The position numbers were made by a program, and so were the translations under genes. A stretch of DNA of 64,000 nucleotides from Flaccisagitta enflata (taxonomy: Eukaryota > Chaetognatha > Sagittoidea > Aphragmophora): positions 91,450,001-91,514,000 of the forward strand of contig OZ231126.1 in the NCBI GenBank assembly GCA_965153355.1. Reading direction: 5' to 3'. The notes below the pieces were generated by a model that made no database searches, had not been told where the DNA came from, and saw nothing but the letters and a program-made list of their open reading frames with translations. Positions 1 through 64,000 of this stretch are shown here, in pieces (positions within the stretch are counted from its first letter, which is position 1; every line of letters starts with the position of its first letter).

Positions 1-407
1 AGTAATGAGACTGATCTCTGGATTTGAAATAAGAAACAAGCTTGTAAAATTGAATACTTTTGATATTGAATAGATAAAAACGGAATAATAAACAAATTGA
101 GAAAAATTGTAGCACACTAGAAAATGCAAAGCCTGTCAGGATTTTTGTATGTCATGTTTGAGCATATCAGTGGATAACCCTTATTGAATCAATCAAAATT
201 AAATACTAGGGTTTATTGGTGCTGCTTTTTTCTGGGCATCAACCCACGCCAAGTGGTCTCTTTTCTTAAAAGAGGCCTATGTTAGGATGTTATGGGGAAA
301 AATGATTTTTTGTCCAATCCAAAATTTTAGTTTTAAAGCTTAACAACAGTGTGAAAGAGCTTGAATAAGAAACAAATAAATACTCTAGATCATGTCTTAA
401 ACGTGGC
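1..407. other. No recognisable feature
   Basis: AT-rich sequence. I see no exon, transposon end or tandem array before the minisatellite that starts near 408. Confidence 0.5.
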
Positions 408-793
408 CTCTCAGGCCTCAAATTAGGCGTCTCGGGCCTCTAATCCAAATTCTCAGGCCTCAAACCTGGCCTCTCAGGCCTCAAATTAGGTCTCTTAGGC
501 CTCAAATCAGCTATCTAAACCTCAATTTATTGCTCTCAGTCCTCTGACCTTTCAAGCCTTAATCCAGCTCTCTCAAGCCTCCAGTCAGCCCTCTCAAGCT
601 TCCAATTGGCATTCTCAGGGCTTATATCAGCCTTCTTAGATCTCAGTTTAGGCTCTTGAAGGCCTTCAGTCAGCCCTCTATAGCATCTCCTCCACTTGCT
701 CAGGCAGGACGAACAAAGTCCCCCTGTGTTCTACAGGACTTCGTCCCCTTCGGGGCCGCTGCCCTGCTTCCCCTCACTCTAATTCACAATCAC

Positions 794-996
794 TAAGCCC
801 TTGCGGGTTTGACCGTGAGAAGGCCGAGGCTTGGTTTTGAGGCCAAACCCGAAATTCGGTTTTGCTTACAAAACCGACCTTTTTTTCTAGTAGTTTTTTA
901 CTTCTATATTATTCTTTTATTCTACCCCTCATCAAACTATTTTTGTTTTTTTTTCTCACCTTTATGATCAAATTATGTGTTTATATGTGTCTGTCC

Positions 997-1052
<56 letters not shown>

Positions 1053-1618
1053 CTGTCTCTCTCTACTTGCATTTATTTCTTTATTTTTTTGTTTTTTTAG
1101 TCGCGTGCACACGACTCAACACCCTGCTTTATCCATCCATCGGTAGGTTGGTCGGTTGGTTGATTGGTCGGTCGGTCCCCATTTTCTTTTTTTTTATCAA
1201 TCTTATTTCTTTAAGTCATTTTAAGTCATTTTAGGGTAAACAAAGACATTCTACGTCATTCTAAGTCAGTCTGTAAGTGTCGCACATGGCTTATGGGTAT
1301 TGGCCTTATTTCTGTTTATGTTGTTAAGACTAATTTCTTCCCTTTTTTGCTCAAATTTTTTTTTCCTATTTTTTGCTGTCTCACTATGTCTGTGTCTGTG
1401 TTTGTTTGTCTGTGTCTGTATGTGATTTTTTTTCAATTTTTTTTTCTCTTATTTTTTTTTTCATTTTTTTTTCTATCATTTCTTTTTTCAATCTATCTTT
1501 TTCTTACTATATTTAGTTAAAAAACCGATATAAACCTGATATAAACCCAAGGAAAGGTTTTGGGGTATACCGAACCCAAACCGAAACCGTGGAAAAAAAC
1601 GCCATACGCAAGGCCTTA
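794..1618. mobile_element. hAT-like non-autonomous transposon 1
   Basis: The terminal inverted repeats are TAAGCCCTTGCG (794-805) and CGCAAGGCCTTA (1607-1618), one mismatch. A perfect 8-bp target duplication, ACAATCAC, lies at 786-793 and 1619-1626. The paralogous unoccupied site at about 39003-39015 has one copy of this 8-mer. Length is 825 bp with no transposase ORF. The interior has CCGAA-rich ends, a CT microsatellite (about 1000-1047) and a Helitron-like copy (1098-1307). The 8-bp duplication points to the hAT superfamily. Confidence 0.85.
1098..1307 (-). mobile_element. Helitron-like (HINE) copy, type B
   Basis: Reverse orientation: the palindrome end TAGTCGCGTGCACACGACT is on the left, then a GTCG/GTTG core and a spacer of AAGTCATTTT repeats, ending TATTGGCCTTA. 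It is nested inside hAT-like element 1. Confidence 0.7.
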
Positions 1619-1682
1619 ACAATCACTCAAAGCAGGGCAACGGGTATCGCTAACCACATTTTGCCCTTGGGCGACCTGTTTT

Positions 1683-1716
<34 letters not shown>

Positions 1717-1912
1717 TTTCTCTTTTCCTTCTCTTCTCTTCTCTTTTCCTTTCCCCCTTTTTTCTCCTTTCCCCTTCCCCTGCAGCACCTACCGCACTTT
1801 GGCGCTGTCTGGCGCTGTCTGCCGCATAGCATTGCTACCATGCTACACAGAAATAGCGCCTCTGATTGGCAATAAAGAAAATAGATGTTGAACTTTCATC
1901 TTATCATTCTTA

Positions 1913-2141
1913 CTATCTTGCTAATAAGTATATCACCATCTGAAAAGAAGCATTGACTTTAATAGAGTGTTTCTCCTTAACCTATAAAGCTATAATTACC
2001 AGATTGATTACATTTTAAAGAATTTAAACAAATAGTTAAAATATGACCAATCTGGTGATTATAACTTTATTGGTTTAGGAGCAAGACTCTTCCAAAGTTG
2101 ATACTTGTTTTCAGATGGTGATATACTTATTAGCAAGATAG
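1913..2141. mobile_element. TA-flanked palindromic MITE
   Basis: Near-perfect inverted repeats of about 34 bp begin CTATCTTGCTAATAAG and end CTTATTAGCAAGATAG. TA dinucleotides flank the element at 1911-1912 and 2142-2143, consistent with a Tc1/mariner-type insertion. It has no coding capacity. A degenerate second copy lies at 20246-20456. Confidence 0.75.
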
Positions 2142-2435
2142 TATATCATTTAAAAAACGACTAAACCTAGCAATTTCTGCTTGGTATAACTTTGTAGAGT
2201 TTTTAAAGCTCTTTAAAATGCTCATGGATTTAAGTTAAAAGTACAAGCAGTTTTCAGTCCCAAAACAAAAACTGACCGTCCGGTTTTTATTTTGGCCATT
2301 GTTAGAAGATCAGATCGATGGTTTGAGTTGCGCTGATGATGTGATGATGTCGGTATCTAAGATTCAGACATCAGAAGCTAGAAGATAAGAATAGTAATAT
2401 GAAATTAATGAATATTGACTAATTCCTTGTATCAG

Positions 2436-57506
<55,071 letters not shown>

Positions 57507-58147
57507 GTAAATAGTCTAGGACAGCCGGAGACCCTAGAAAAGCTGATTTTTCAGCTTTTGCCTTTTTTTATATTTTTCCTTAATTTCTCATGGTTAAATG
57601 CGCTCATCGAGTGGGCTAATTTTTTTTTCATGGTGAATCTATGGTCTGTAGCTACATTGTGTGAAAAAATTGCGGTTTAAAACTCGATTTTTATATTTTT
57701 TCTCAAAAAATGAAAAAAATCGCGTTCAAATGGCACCTTTTAAATTTTCTCATTTTTGGCTTACAGATAGATTTTGAGACGAGGAATTCATCTAGAATGT
57801 CAAATCCCTTAGCACTCATCAATAAATAGGCCAAAACGAGCTTTTTAGTATCTAAAAGCTCAGAAATCAGCTTTTTGAGCCCAAAGCTTATCTCCATGTT
57901 GCTAGAACTCAAAAAGCTCAATTCTGAGCTTTTTAAAAGCTCAGAATTGAGCTTTTTGAGACTCGAGTCTTCCTTATCTCCTCTGGTTGAATTATTTACT
58001 TGGGGAGCTCAAACTAGCGCGTCCTGGATCGTTTATGACTATTTTTGGTCAGATCAACGCTACAGGAGGGTGTGTCTGTTAGTTAGTTAGAATATAGGTA
58101 TCATGATATTTTGTAAGACGCTGAATTGCTTAATATTCAATGTTTTT

Positions 58148-58402
58148 TCATGCTCCTGCTGACCCAAATTATAATTCCCGCCCATCCACAATACTACCCC
58201 TGCCCACCCACCAGTCACTCCTTTTTAATACACCCTGCTCCGCACATTTGTTTGTCCGTCTATCCGTTTGTCAGTCGGTCAGTCAAATTTTATTTTTGCT
58301 TTTTTTATATCTATGCGGTCTTTGGCCTCGGCTCCTGCCCAAATGTTCTAGGCCCTAAAACACAGCCCTAGCCCACCCGCGCGCGAGAAGCCGTGTATTC
58401 AA
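58148..58402 (-). mobile_element. Helitron-like copy, degenerate
   Basis: CCCCTGCCCACCCACC words, GTCCGTC core and 5' part CCGCGCGCGAGAAGCC. The 3' hairpin is lost. Confidence 0.55.
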
Positions 58403-58515
58403 TTTTGACCAACTTGATACTGGATTAGTCTCATTACGTTACAAGTGGGTCGGTGCAGTGATATGTGATGACCTATGGACGTTTGCGCTAGAAGAGGTAG
58501 TTGATGACAAAAGAA

Positions 58516-58793
58516 CAAGGCCAACACCTTACAGTCGCGTGCGGTTGTTAAGACCAAAAGACTAAAAGAATAAAAGACCAAACAAATAAAAGACTAAAAG
58601 ACTAAAAGACTAAAAGACTAAAAGACTAAAAGACTAGAAGACTAGAAGACTAAAAGACTAAAATACTAAATGTAAATTGTCTTGAAAAAACTTAAAATGA
58701 CGTAAAACGAAGAAAAAAAGCTAAGCGTGACGGACCAACAGACCGACAGACAGACAGACAGAGTGGGTCATAGAGTTGCGTGCACGCAACTAA
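58516..58793 (+). mobile_element. Helitron-like copy, type B
   Basis: CAAGGCCAACACC start, 5' AGTCGCGTGC, spacer of AAAAGACTAA repeats, GACAGACAGACA core, hairpin AGTTGCGTGCACGCAACT and AA. Both hairpin arms carry the paired change to TTG/CAA. Confidence 0.8.
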
Positions 58794-60325
58794 AAATGCG
58801 TGATTGACCATTAGGACCGACATTTAAGTCCATTCATCCATGCGTGATACACTATTGTTTTAAAAGAGACTTCATATTTTGAACTAATCCTGGATTCTCT
58901 TAAATGTTTCACAGTTTTGAGGCTCAAATTCTCTTAAACTGTTCTAAATTCTTTTTAGGTGTAAAATCACTTGTAGAAAAAAATATTTTGTATATTCTTA
59001 GTTGTTCATCGCTATGGAAAAAAGAATTTCTTGCCTAATTTGACATGCTATAAAAATAGGGGCTGTTTTAAGAAAAGCAATCCATTTCGGAATAATTTGT
59101 CTGATTTTATAAAGATTTTAAAGAAAATTTTTTTAAAAATTTCCAAAACTGAATCTCAGCCTAGGTATTCTTTTATTTTGTTCTTAGATTTTTTTGCTAA
59201 TCTCAGGCTCATGTCTCTCATGGAAAAACTCCTATAAAAAAAGGGGAAATGATGAGACCTTCTGAGACATAACATCTGTAGGCGTTGTATGATTGATTTA
59301 TAGAATGACCCGATAGTCTTTTGATTGTCTTCAGCTCTCATTCCAAATGTTGCTTGTCAATTTTTTTCCGTTCCTTTTAAACTGCATTTTCTCTGTTATT
59401 CAATTTGCAAGTTTTGTGTTTAAGTCATATGCTACTCCAAAAGGAATCAAGTTTGCTCTTCTACTAACTCAAGTTGGACTCTCCTGCTCGTTCAAATTGG
59501 AGTCTCAAAAAGCTCAATTCTGAGCTTTTTTGAAAGCTCAGAATTGAGCTTTTTGAGTTCTAGCAAGTTGGAGATAAGCTTTGGGCTCAAAAAGCTGATT
59601 TCTGAGCTTTTAAATTCTGAAAAGCTCGTTTTGGCCTATTTATTGATGAGTGCTAAGGGATTTGACTTTCTAGATGAATTCCTCGTCTCAAAATCTATCT
59701 GTAAGCCAAAAATGAGAAAATTAAAAGGTGCCATTTGAACGCGATTTTTTTCATTTTTTGAGAAAAAATATAAAAATCGAGTTTTAAACCGCAATTTTTT
59801 CACACAATGTAGCTACAGACCATAGATTCACCATGAAAAAAAAAAATTAACCCACTCGATGAGCGCATTTAACCATGAGAAATTAATGAAAAATCAAAAA
59901 AAAGGCAAAAGCTGAAAAATCAGCTTTTCTAGGGTCTCTGGCTGTAGGACCTTAACGAAAAGATAAAAAAAATCTCGGCATTTGTGGAATAAAGCGTGGA
60001 AATTTGCATTCAGGGTCTGTTTTTAGTGCTGAACAAGACTGGGATGGGTACACATCAAAATTTTGAGTTTACCCATCTTAAAATTGCATTTTTTCAAAAA
60101 ACAAAATCCAAACACTGCTGTTGCCAGACCAATTGACCAATCAGCATGAAATTTTAGGTGAAGTTAGATATGCCCAGCCCTGATTTTAGAGCGGGCCCGC
60201 GGGCCCAAGGCCCACATTTTGGCGGTTGGGCCTGCAAGTTTTTCATGCTGCGGGCCCGACGGGCCCGCTTCCATTTTGCTTGGAGTGCTAAATTGGCGAT
60301 ATTGTGTAATTGATCTGACATATAC

Positions 60326-60358
<33 letters not shown>

Positions 60359-60419
60359 GAGACAGACAGAGCACACAGACTTTTTCTTTTCATTTCTATT
60401 TCCATCTTTTTTTTTATTT

Positions 60420-60594
60420 TTTCTTTCTTTCTTTCTTCCTTTGTCTTTCTTTTTCTCTTTGTCTCTTTGTCTCTTTCTTTGTTTCTACTTCCTAATTTCA
60501 TTTTTTTCTTTTCATTTTTTACCCTGCCTTTGTCTCTTCCTTTCTTTCTATCCGTCTTTCTTTCTTTCTTCCTTCCCGTCTTCCTATATATCCG

Positions 60595-60654
<60 letters not shown>

Positions 60655-60964
60655 TCGTTCTTTCTTTCGTTCTTTATTTTTATTTGTTTTTCCTTCTTTT
60701 GCTTTCTTTACCAGAACCACCTTTTTTGGCAGCAGCCCCAAGAGAGATGAATTCCCGTAGAAATCAGGAGAACTTCTTTTATCTGTCATTTTGTTTGTTT
60801 GTCCCCCTCCTCCCATCAGGCCTCTCAGTCCTCAGACATAAAATCAGCCCACTCAGGTTTCAATACAAGCCTCTTAAGCCAGATATGGCTGACCACATTT
60901 TGCTTTTAGGCGACTGGTTTTCCTTCTTTCTTTCTTTTTTCCTTTCTTTCTTTCTTTCTTTTTT

Positions 60965-61004
<40 letters not shown>

Positions 61005-61020
61005 TTGTTCTGTTTTTCTT
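60420..61020. repeat. (CTTT)n tracts in hAT-like element 5
   Basis: CTTT repeats at 60420-60700 and 60917-61010. Confidence 0.9.
60722..60917 (-). mobile_element. Minisatellite element M7, degenerate
   Basis: TTTGGCAGCAGCCCC, a short GGCCTCTCAGTCCTCAGAC run and GCTGACCACATTTTGC...GGCGACTGG end. Confidence 0.6.
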
Positions 61021-61090
61021 TTATCTCCTTTTTCCTTCTGTATTGTGTTTTCTTCCTTTTCCTCTCTTAATTATACCATCTGTTTTCTTT

Positions 61091-61095
<5 letters not shown>

Positions 61096-61172
<77 letters not shown>
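61096..61172. repeat. (CT)n microsatellite
   Basis: Uninterrupted CT inside hAT-like element 5. Confidence 0.95.
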
Positions 61173-61173
<1 letters not shown>

Positions 61174-61392
61174 GACTGTAGTTATGTCGGGCCCGCTGTT
61201 TTTCTGTCGGGCACGCTAAAATTAGTGGGAGTGGGCCCGACTGGCCCGCTGAAAAAAATCACTAAGATCAGGGCTGGATATGCCTTTATCCACTTGCATG
61301 TAAAATTTCAGCTAAATCGGTTCAGTAGAAGCCGAGATATTGCACTTTAAAGTCAAAGCCTATTTTTTGAAAAAAGGCTATGTTTCATTTTT

Positions 61393-61440
61393 TAGTTGCG
61401 TGCACGCGACTCTACACCCCGCTTTGTCGGTCCGTCGCAC
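61393..61440 (-). mobile_element. Helitron-like 3' end fragment
   Basis: TTAGTTGCGTGCACGCGACT, CCGCTTTGTCGGTCCGTC, then unrelated sequence. Confidence 0.6.
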
Positions 61441-61990
61441 AGTGGACCGTGACCCTGAAAAAATCAATTGTTATTGTTTTGGGGAGTAGTAAATTACCAT
61501 AACATTCTCACAGTTTTAAAGAAACGTTATGGAACGTTAAGCCCTAATGAGGAAAATAAACCCACGCTACGGTAGCTTTCACTTAGCACTACAGCCGTGG
61601 GTAGGGGGATCCTCGCGCAAATCTCCGTTCTCTAGTGAGGAGTATAAGGTTCTTTGCCATAGTGGTGTGGTAGTGACCTGGAATGTATCTTCCTAAATCT
61701 GTCGCATCACCACAAGGAATAGCCTTATTGCTTCCAAAACGAGATCACCTTACTGCATTCTGAGCGAAATACTTTTTTTCGCCTTTTCTTCATTTTTTTT
61801 CTCCTTTTTTACAAAGATTGAAAAAACGATGAAAATGAGGTCGTGAACAATGACGATGAATACGACCCTAACAACGATGATGCTGAGGGCACAGACGATT
61901 CCAACTGACATGACTGAGACCGACAGCATATGAATGACACCACAATGAGCGATTAAATGTGGCCCCGTCTTTCTCCCTGTCCATTTCCGG
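61441..61990. other. No supported gene
   Basis: An acidic reading frame (NNDDEYDPNNDDAEGTDDSN then TGA at 61906) follows a plausible acceptor (TTTTTTACAAAG). Nothing links it to a gene. Confidence 0.35.
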
Positions 61991-61996
61991 TCTGAT

Positions 61997-61998
<2 letters not shown>

Positions 61999-62065
<67 letters not shown>

Positions 62066-62140
62066 GTCTGTCTGTCACTCTGTCTCTCTCTGTCTCTCTC
62101 TGTCTCTCTCTGTCTCGGTCTCGGTCTCGGTCTCGGCCTC
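61999..62140. repeat. (TGTC)n, TCTC and CTCGGT microsatellites
   Basis: GTCT repeats to about 62065, then CTCTGTCT and GGTCTC units. Confidence 0.95.
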
Positions 62141-62180
62141 GGCCTTGGCTAGCATAACAAGAGTTCATGCAAAGTCATAG

Positions 62181-62446
62181 GAAAGTTCTCTATCAGAGGG
62201 ATATGACTCAAAATCATGTACAAAGATAAACAACAACAAAAATTTGGTCCTGGGATCTCTGGAAAATACCGCCGCCACCCCCCTCATTTTCCATAGAAAA
62301 TGTACAGGAAGGATTTTTGCCTATGTTTTATTATGGGAAAGGGGATGGGTGGCGGCGCCAATTTATAGGGGTTCCAGGGCTAAATTTTTTTCATAGACTA
62401 TCTGTAAACATGATTTTGGGCCATACCCCTCTGATAGAGAACTTTC
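62181..62446. mobile_element. Inverted-repeat MITE
   Basis: GAAAGTTCTCTATCAGAGGG at the left and its exact inverse at 62427-62446; similarity continues to CAAAATCATGT. Confidence 0.72.
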
Positions 62447-62463
62447 TTGATTTGGTCTAGCGT

Positions 62464-62567
<104 letters not shown>

Positions 62568-62790
62568 GCTAGCTTTCTGTCACACTAGTTGAAATTTGAA
62601 AACAAAACAAACATTCAAAAACATAACAAACATCCAAAAACATAACAAACATTCGAAAACAAAACAAACATTCGGAAACAAAACCAACATAAAAAACATG
62701 AGCCTTTAAAAACACATAAAACACGTAACTAAACATTAACATTAGATGATAAAACACGGTTTCAATGTCAAAATTTAAACATTTGATGTC

Positions 62791-62793
<3 letters not shown>

Positions 62794-62880
<87 letters not shown>

Positions 62881-62925
62881 AACAAACAAACAAGGAAACA
62901 AACAAACAAACAAACAAACAAACAC
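62794..62925. repeat. (CA)n and (CAAA)n microsatellites
   Basis: CA to 62876, then CAAA to about 62925. Confidence 0.95.
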
Positions 62926-62963
62926 AGTCACAGACGGAGTTAATGTACCGAACTTGATTCTTT

Positions 62964-63035
62964 TTTAGGTGCGCCAAAGCACGTCTATAACTGGCTGTGT
63001 CCATGGGTTGGTTGGTTGGTCGGTAATGTATATGT
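62964..63035 (-). mobile_element. Helitron-like 3' fragment, type C
   Basis: TTTTAGGTGCGCCAAAGCAC, then GGTTGGTTGG core. The 5' half is missing. Confidence 0.6.
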
Positions 63036-63063
63036 AGGGTTACAAAATGAAACGTCTTATTAA

Positions 63064-63266
63064 CAAGGCCGGATACACGGCTACCCCAGTCGCGTGTGGG
63101 TGGGCAGGGGCCATAATTGAGGTCAGTGGAACATTTGGGCAGGAGCAATAAGGCCAAAACCCCTATTAACGCCGAAAAAGTAAAGTGTGACGGACGGACG
63201 GACGGATGGACGGACCCACAAACGGACCAACCAAGCGGGGTATAGAGTCGTGTAGCACGCGACTAA
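63064..63266 (+). mobile_element. Helitron-like copy, type A
   Basis: CAAGGCCGG to CTAA, with 5' AGTCGCGTGT, GGAC core and 3' GCACGCGACT. Confidence 0.83.
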
Positions 63267-63338
63267 AAACTAAATTTTATGATAAGACGTTTTAGCCCAT
63301 ATGCAGGCTAACACTTCAAAAGTAACTTGACTTTGAAA

Positions 63339-63518
63339 CAAGGCCGGATACACGGCTACCCTAGTCGCGTATAGATGGGTAGGAGCAGTGATGGAGAAGA
63401 TCTCTGGAGTAGTTGGGCTCAAAACGCTCAAAAACGCCGAACAGTAAAATGGGGACCGACCAACCGATGGACGGATGGACAGACAAAGCGACGTGTAGAG
63501 TCCCATAGCACGGGACTA
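63339..63518 (+). mobile_element. Helitron-like copy with altered hairpin
   Basis: CAAGGCCGG to CTAG. The terminal hairpin reads AGTCCC-atagcac-GGGACT: both arms have changed together relative to type A. Confidence 0.82.
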
Positions 63519-63539
63519 GAAATATACAAAAAAATTTTC

Positions 63540-63540
<1 letters not shown>

Positions 63541-63600
<60 letters not shown>

Positions 63601-63601
63601 C
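63541..63601. repeat. (AAC)n microsatellite
   Basis: About 60 bp of uninterrupted AAC. Confidence 0.95.
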
Positions 63602-64000
63602 GTTACTACCAGGAAACATTGAACGAGCCTGTGAGCGGAGTGAGCGGTGCGAGCGAACGAACATAGTGAGCTACCGATTGGCCCGTTTAAAATGCAATTG
63701 TCATTTGTCCGTCAGACATTCAAATCAACCACAGATGGATATACCACAGATACATAGTAAAGAGTGAAAAAAAATTAGAGTTTTTAACTGGTGTGATCTT
63801 TCCTAGACTTGATTAAGAATAGAACAAAAAATAATCGATCTGCCTCAGTGACGCCCATTTTCAATTCATGTTTCCGGCCTAAAATATTTGAAAATGTCTA
63901 GATTTCTTTGTTAATTTTCTTTCTTTGTAAATTTTCTTTCTTTGTTAATTTTTTTTTTTTTTTTTTGTAAATTTTTCAAAACACAGTAATTAAAATATGT
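63602..64000. other. No recognised feature
   Basis: GAGCGGTGCGAGCGAACGAACA near 63645 resembles 32545-32570, hinting at a dispersed repeat. The end is AT-rich. Confidence 0.4.

Larger units (their letters stand above)
408..1682 (-). mobile_element. Minisatellite element M1, split by a hAT-like insertion
   Basis: Positions 408-690 hold a degenerate 20-bp array (GGCCTCTCAGGCCTCAAATC type). It is followed by a GTCCCCCTGTGTTCTACAGG block and CCCCTTCGGGGCCG at about 735-765. The element breaks at 793 and resumes at 1627 with CAAAGCAGGGCAACGGGTAT, ending in GGGCGACCTGTT near 1682. The intact order is seen in the sister copy at 38960-39071, so 794-1618 plus one duplicated 8-mer is an insertion. The distal hairpin end is missing on the left. 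A CTTT tract follows at 1681-1716. Confidence 0.75.
57522..59944. mobile_element. Fold-back element, about 2.4 kb
   Basis: The ends are CAGCCGGAGACCCTAG and CTAGGGTCTCTGGCTG, one mismatch. Arms of about 440 bp (57522-57964 and 59500-59944) are near-identical inverses. TAGGA flanks both sides (57517-57521, 59945-59949). Arm interiors hold the palindrome AGCTCAATTCTGAGCTTTT. The centre carries two Helitron-like copies. It inserted 15 bp after the donor of exon 15. Confidence 0.82.
60175..61276. mobile_element. hAT-like non-autonomous transposon 5
   Basis: The ends are CAGCCCTGATTTTAG and CTAAGATCAGGGCTG. A perfect 8-bp duplication, GATATGCC, lies at 60167-60174 and 61277-61284. GGGCCCG-rich stretches lie inside both ends. 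The interior is CT/CTTT microsatellite with a minisatellite element fragment. Length 1102 bp. Confidence 0.88.

Noticed and set aside
61820-61908. Acidic terminal exon (NNDDEYDPNNDDAEG)
   Set aside because: One plausible acceptor, but no upstream partner exon, phase support or family match.

Overview
This is animal nuclear DNA: spliced genes with GT-AG introns, a TATA-box promoter, an AATAAA signal, long microsatellites and many nested transposons. A full-length BEL/Pao LTR retrotransposon and many Helitron-like elements with a GGAC/GTCC microsatellite core suggest an invertebrate, perhaps an arthropod. The species cannot be named from the sequence.

The backbone is one large plus-strand gene, a VPS13-like bridge lipid-transfer protein. 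Fifteen coding exons can be placed between 2436 and 57506. Intron phases agree at every junction, and the joined exons give 2634 nt with no internal stop. The order of conserved blocks matches the middle to C-terminal part of VPS13A/C as I remember it, including a WEPLLEP block in exon 10. Both gene ends lie outside the window or were not recognised. A small complete gene on the same strand (29445-31235; TATA box 29394, polyA signal 31475) sits inside intron 8. It encodes a secreted protein of 151 residues with two LDL-receptor class A domains.

Intron 1 (2564-23107) holds an antisense BEL/Pao element of 12,944 bp (3487-16430). It has two 732-bp LTRs that differ at 4 sites, a 5-bp target duplication (CCCAT), a leader, an extra 207-aa ORF, Gag, a Pol reached through a single UGA, and an 835-aa proline-rich ORF where an env gene would sit. 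Two features stand out. The 13 nt right after the 5' LTR are not a TGG tRNA primer site but a perfect complement of a 13-mer inside the LTR that starts at an initiator-like CA, which is the layout of Tf1-type self-priming. The Gag stop has the UGA-CUAG readthrough context followed by a possible hairpin. Pol carries at least four frame breaks, while the other three ORFs are intact.

The remaining DNA is mostly nested repeats. (1) About 30 copies or pieces of a short element run from CAAGGCC to CTAA/CTAG, with a terminal palindrome and a GGAC-type core. Three exact empty sites show insertion between two A bases with no duplication. (2) A second family has GGCCCC hairpins and 20-bp minisatellites. 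(3) Five hAT-like insertions have perfect 8-bp duplications: ACAATCAC, GCAGTAAT, GGCCACTT, AGTGTGAC and GATATGCC. (4) Several fold-back elements have inverted arms of 150-750 bp. (5) Satellite-like tandem arrays are present; two of them have copied pieces of VPS13 exons with their splice sites.
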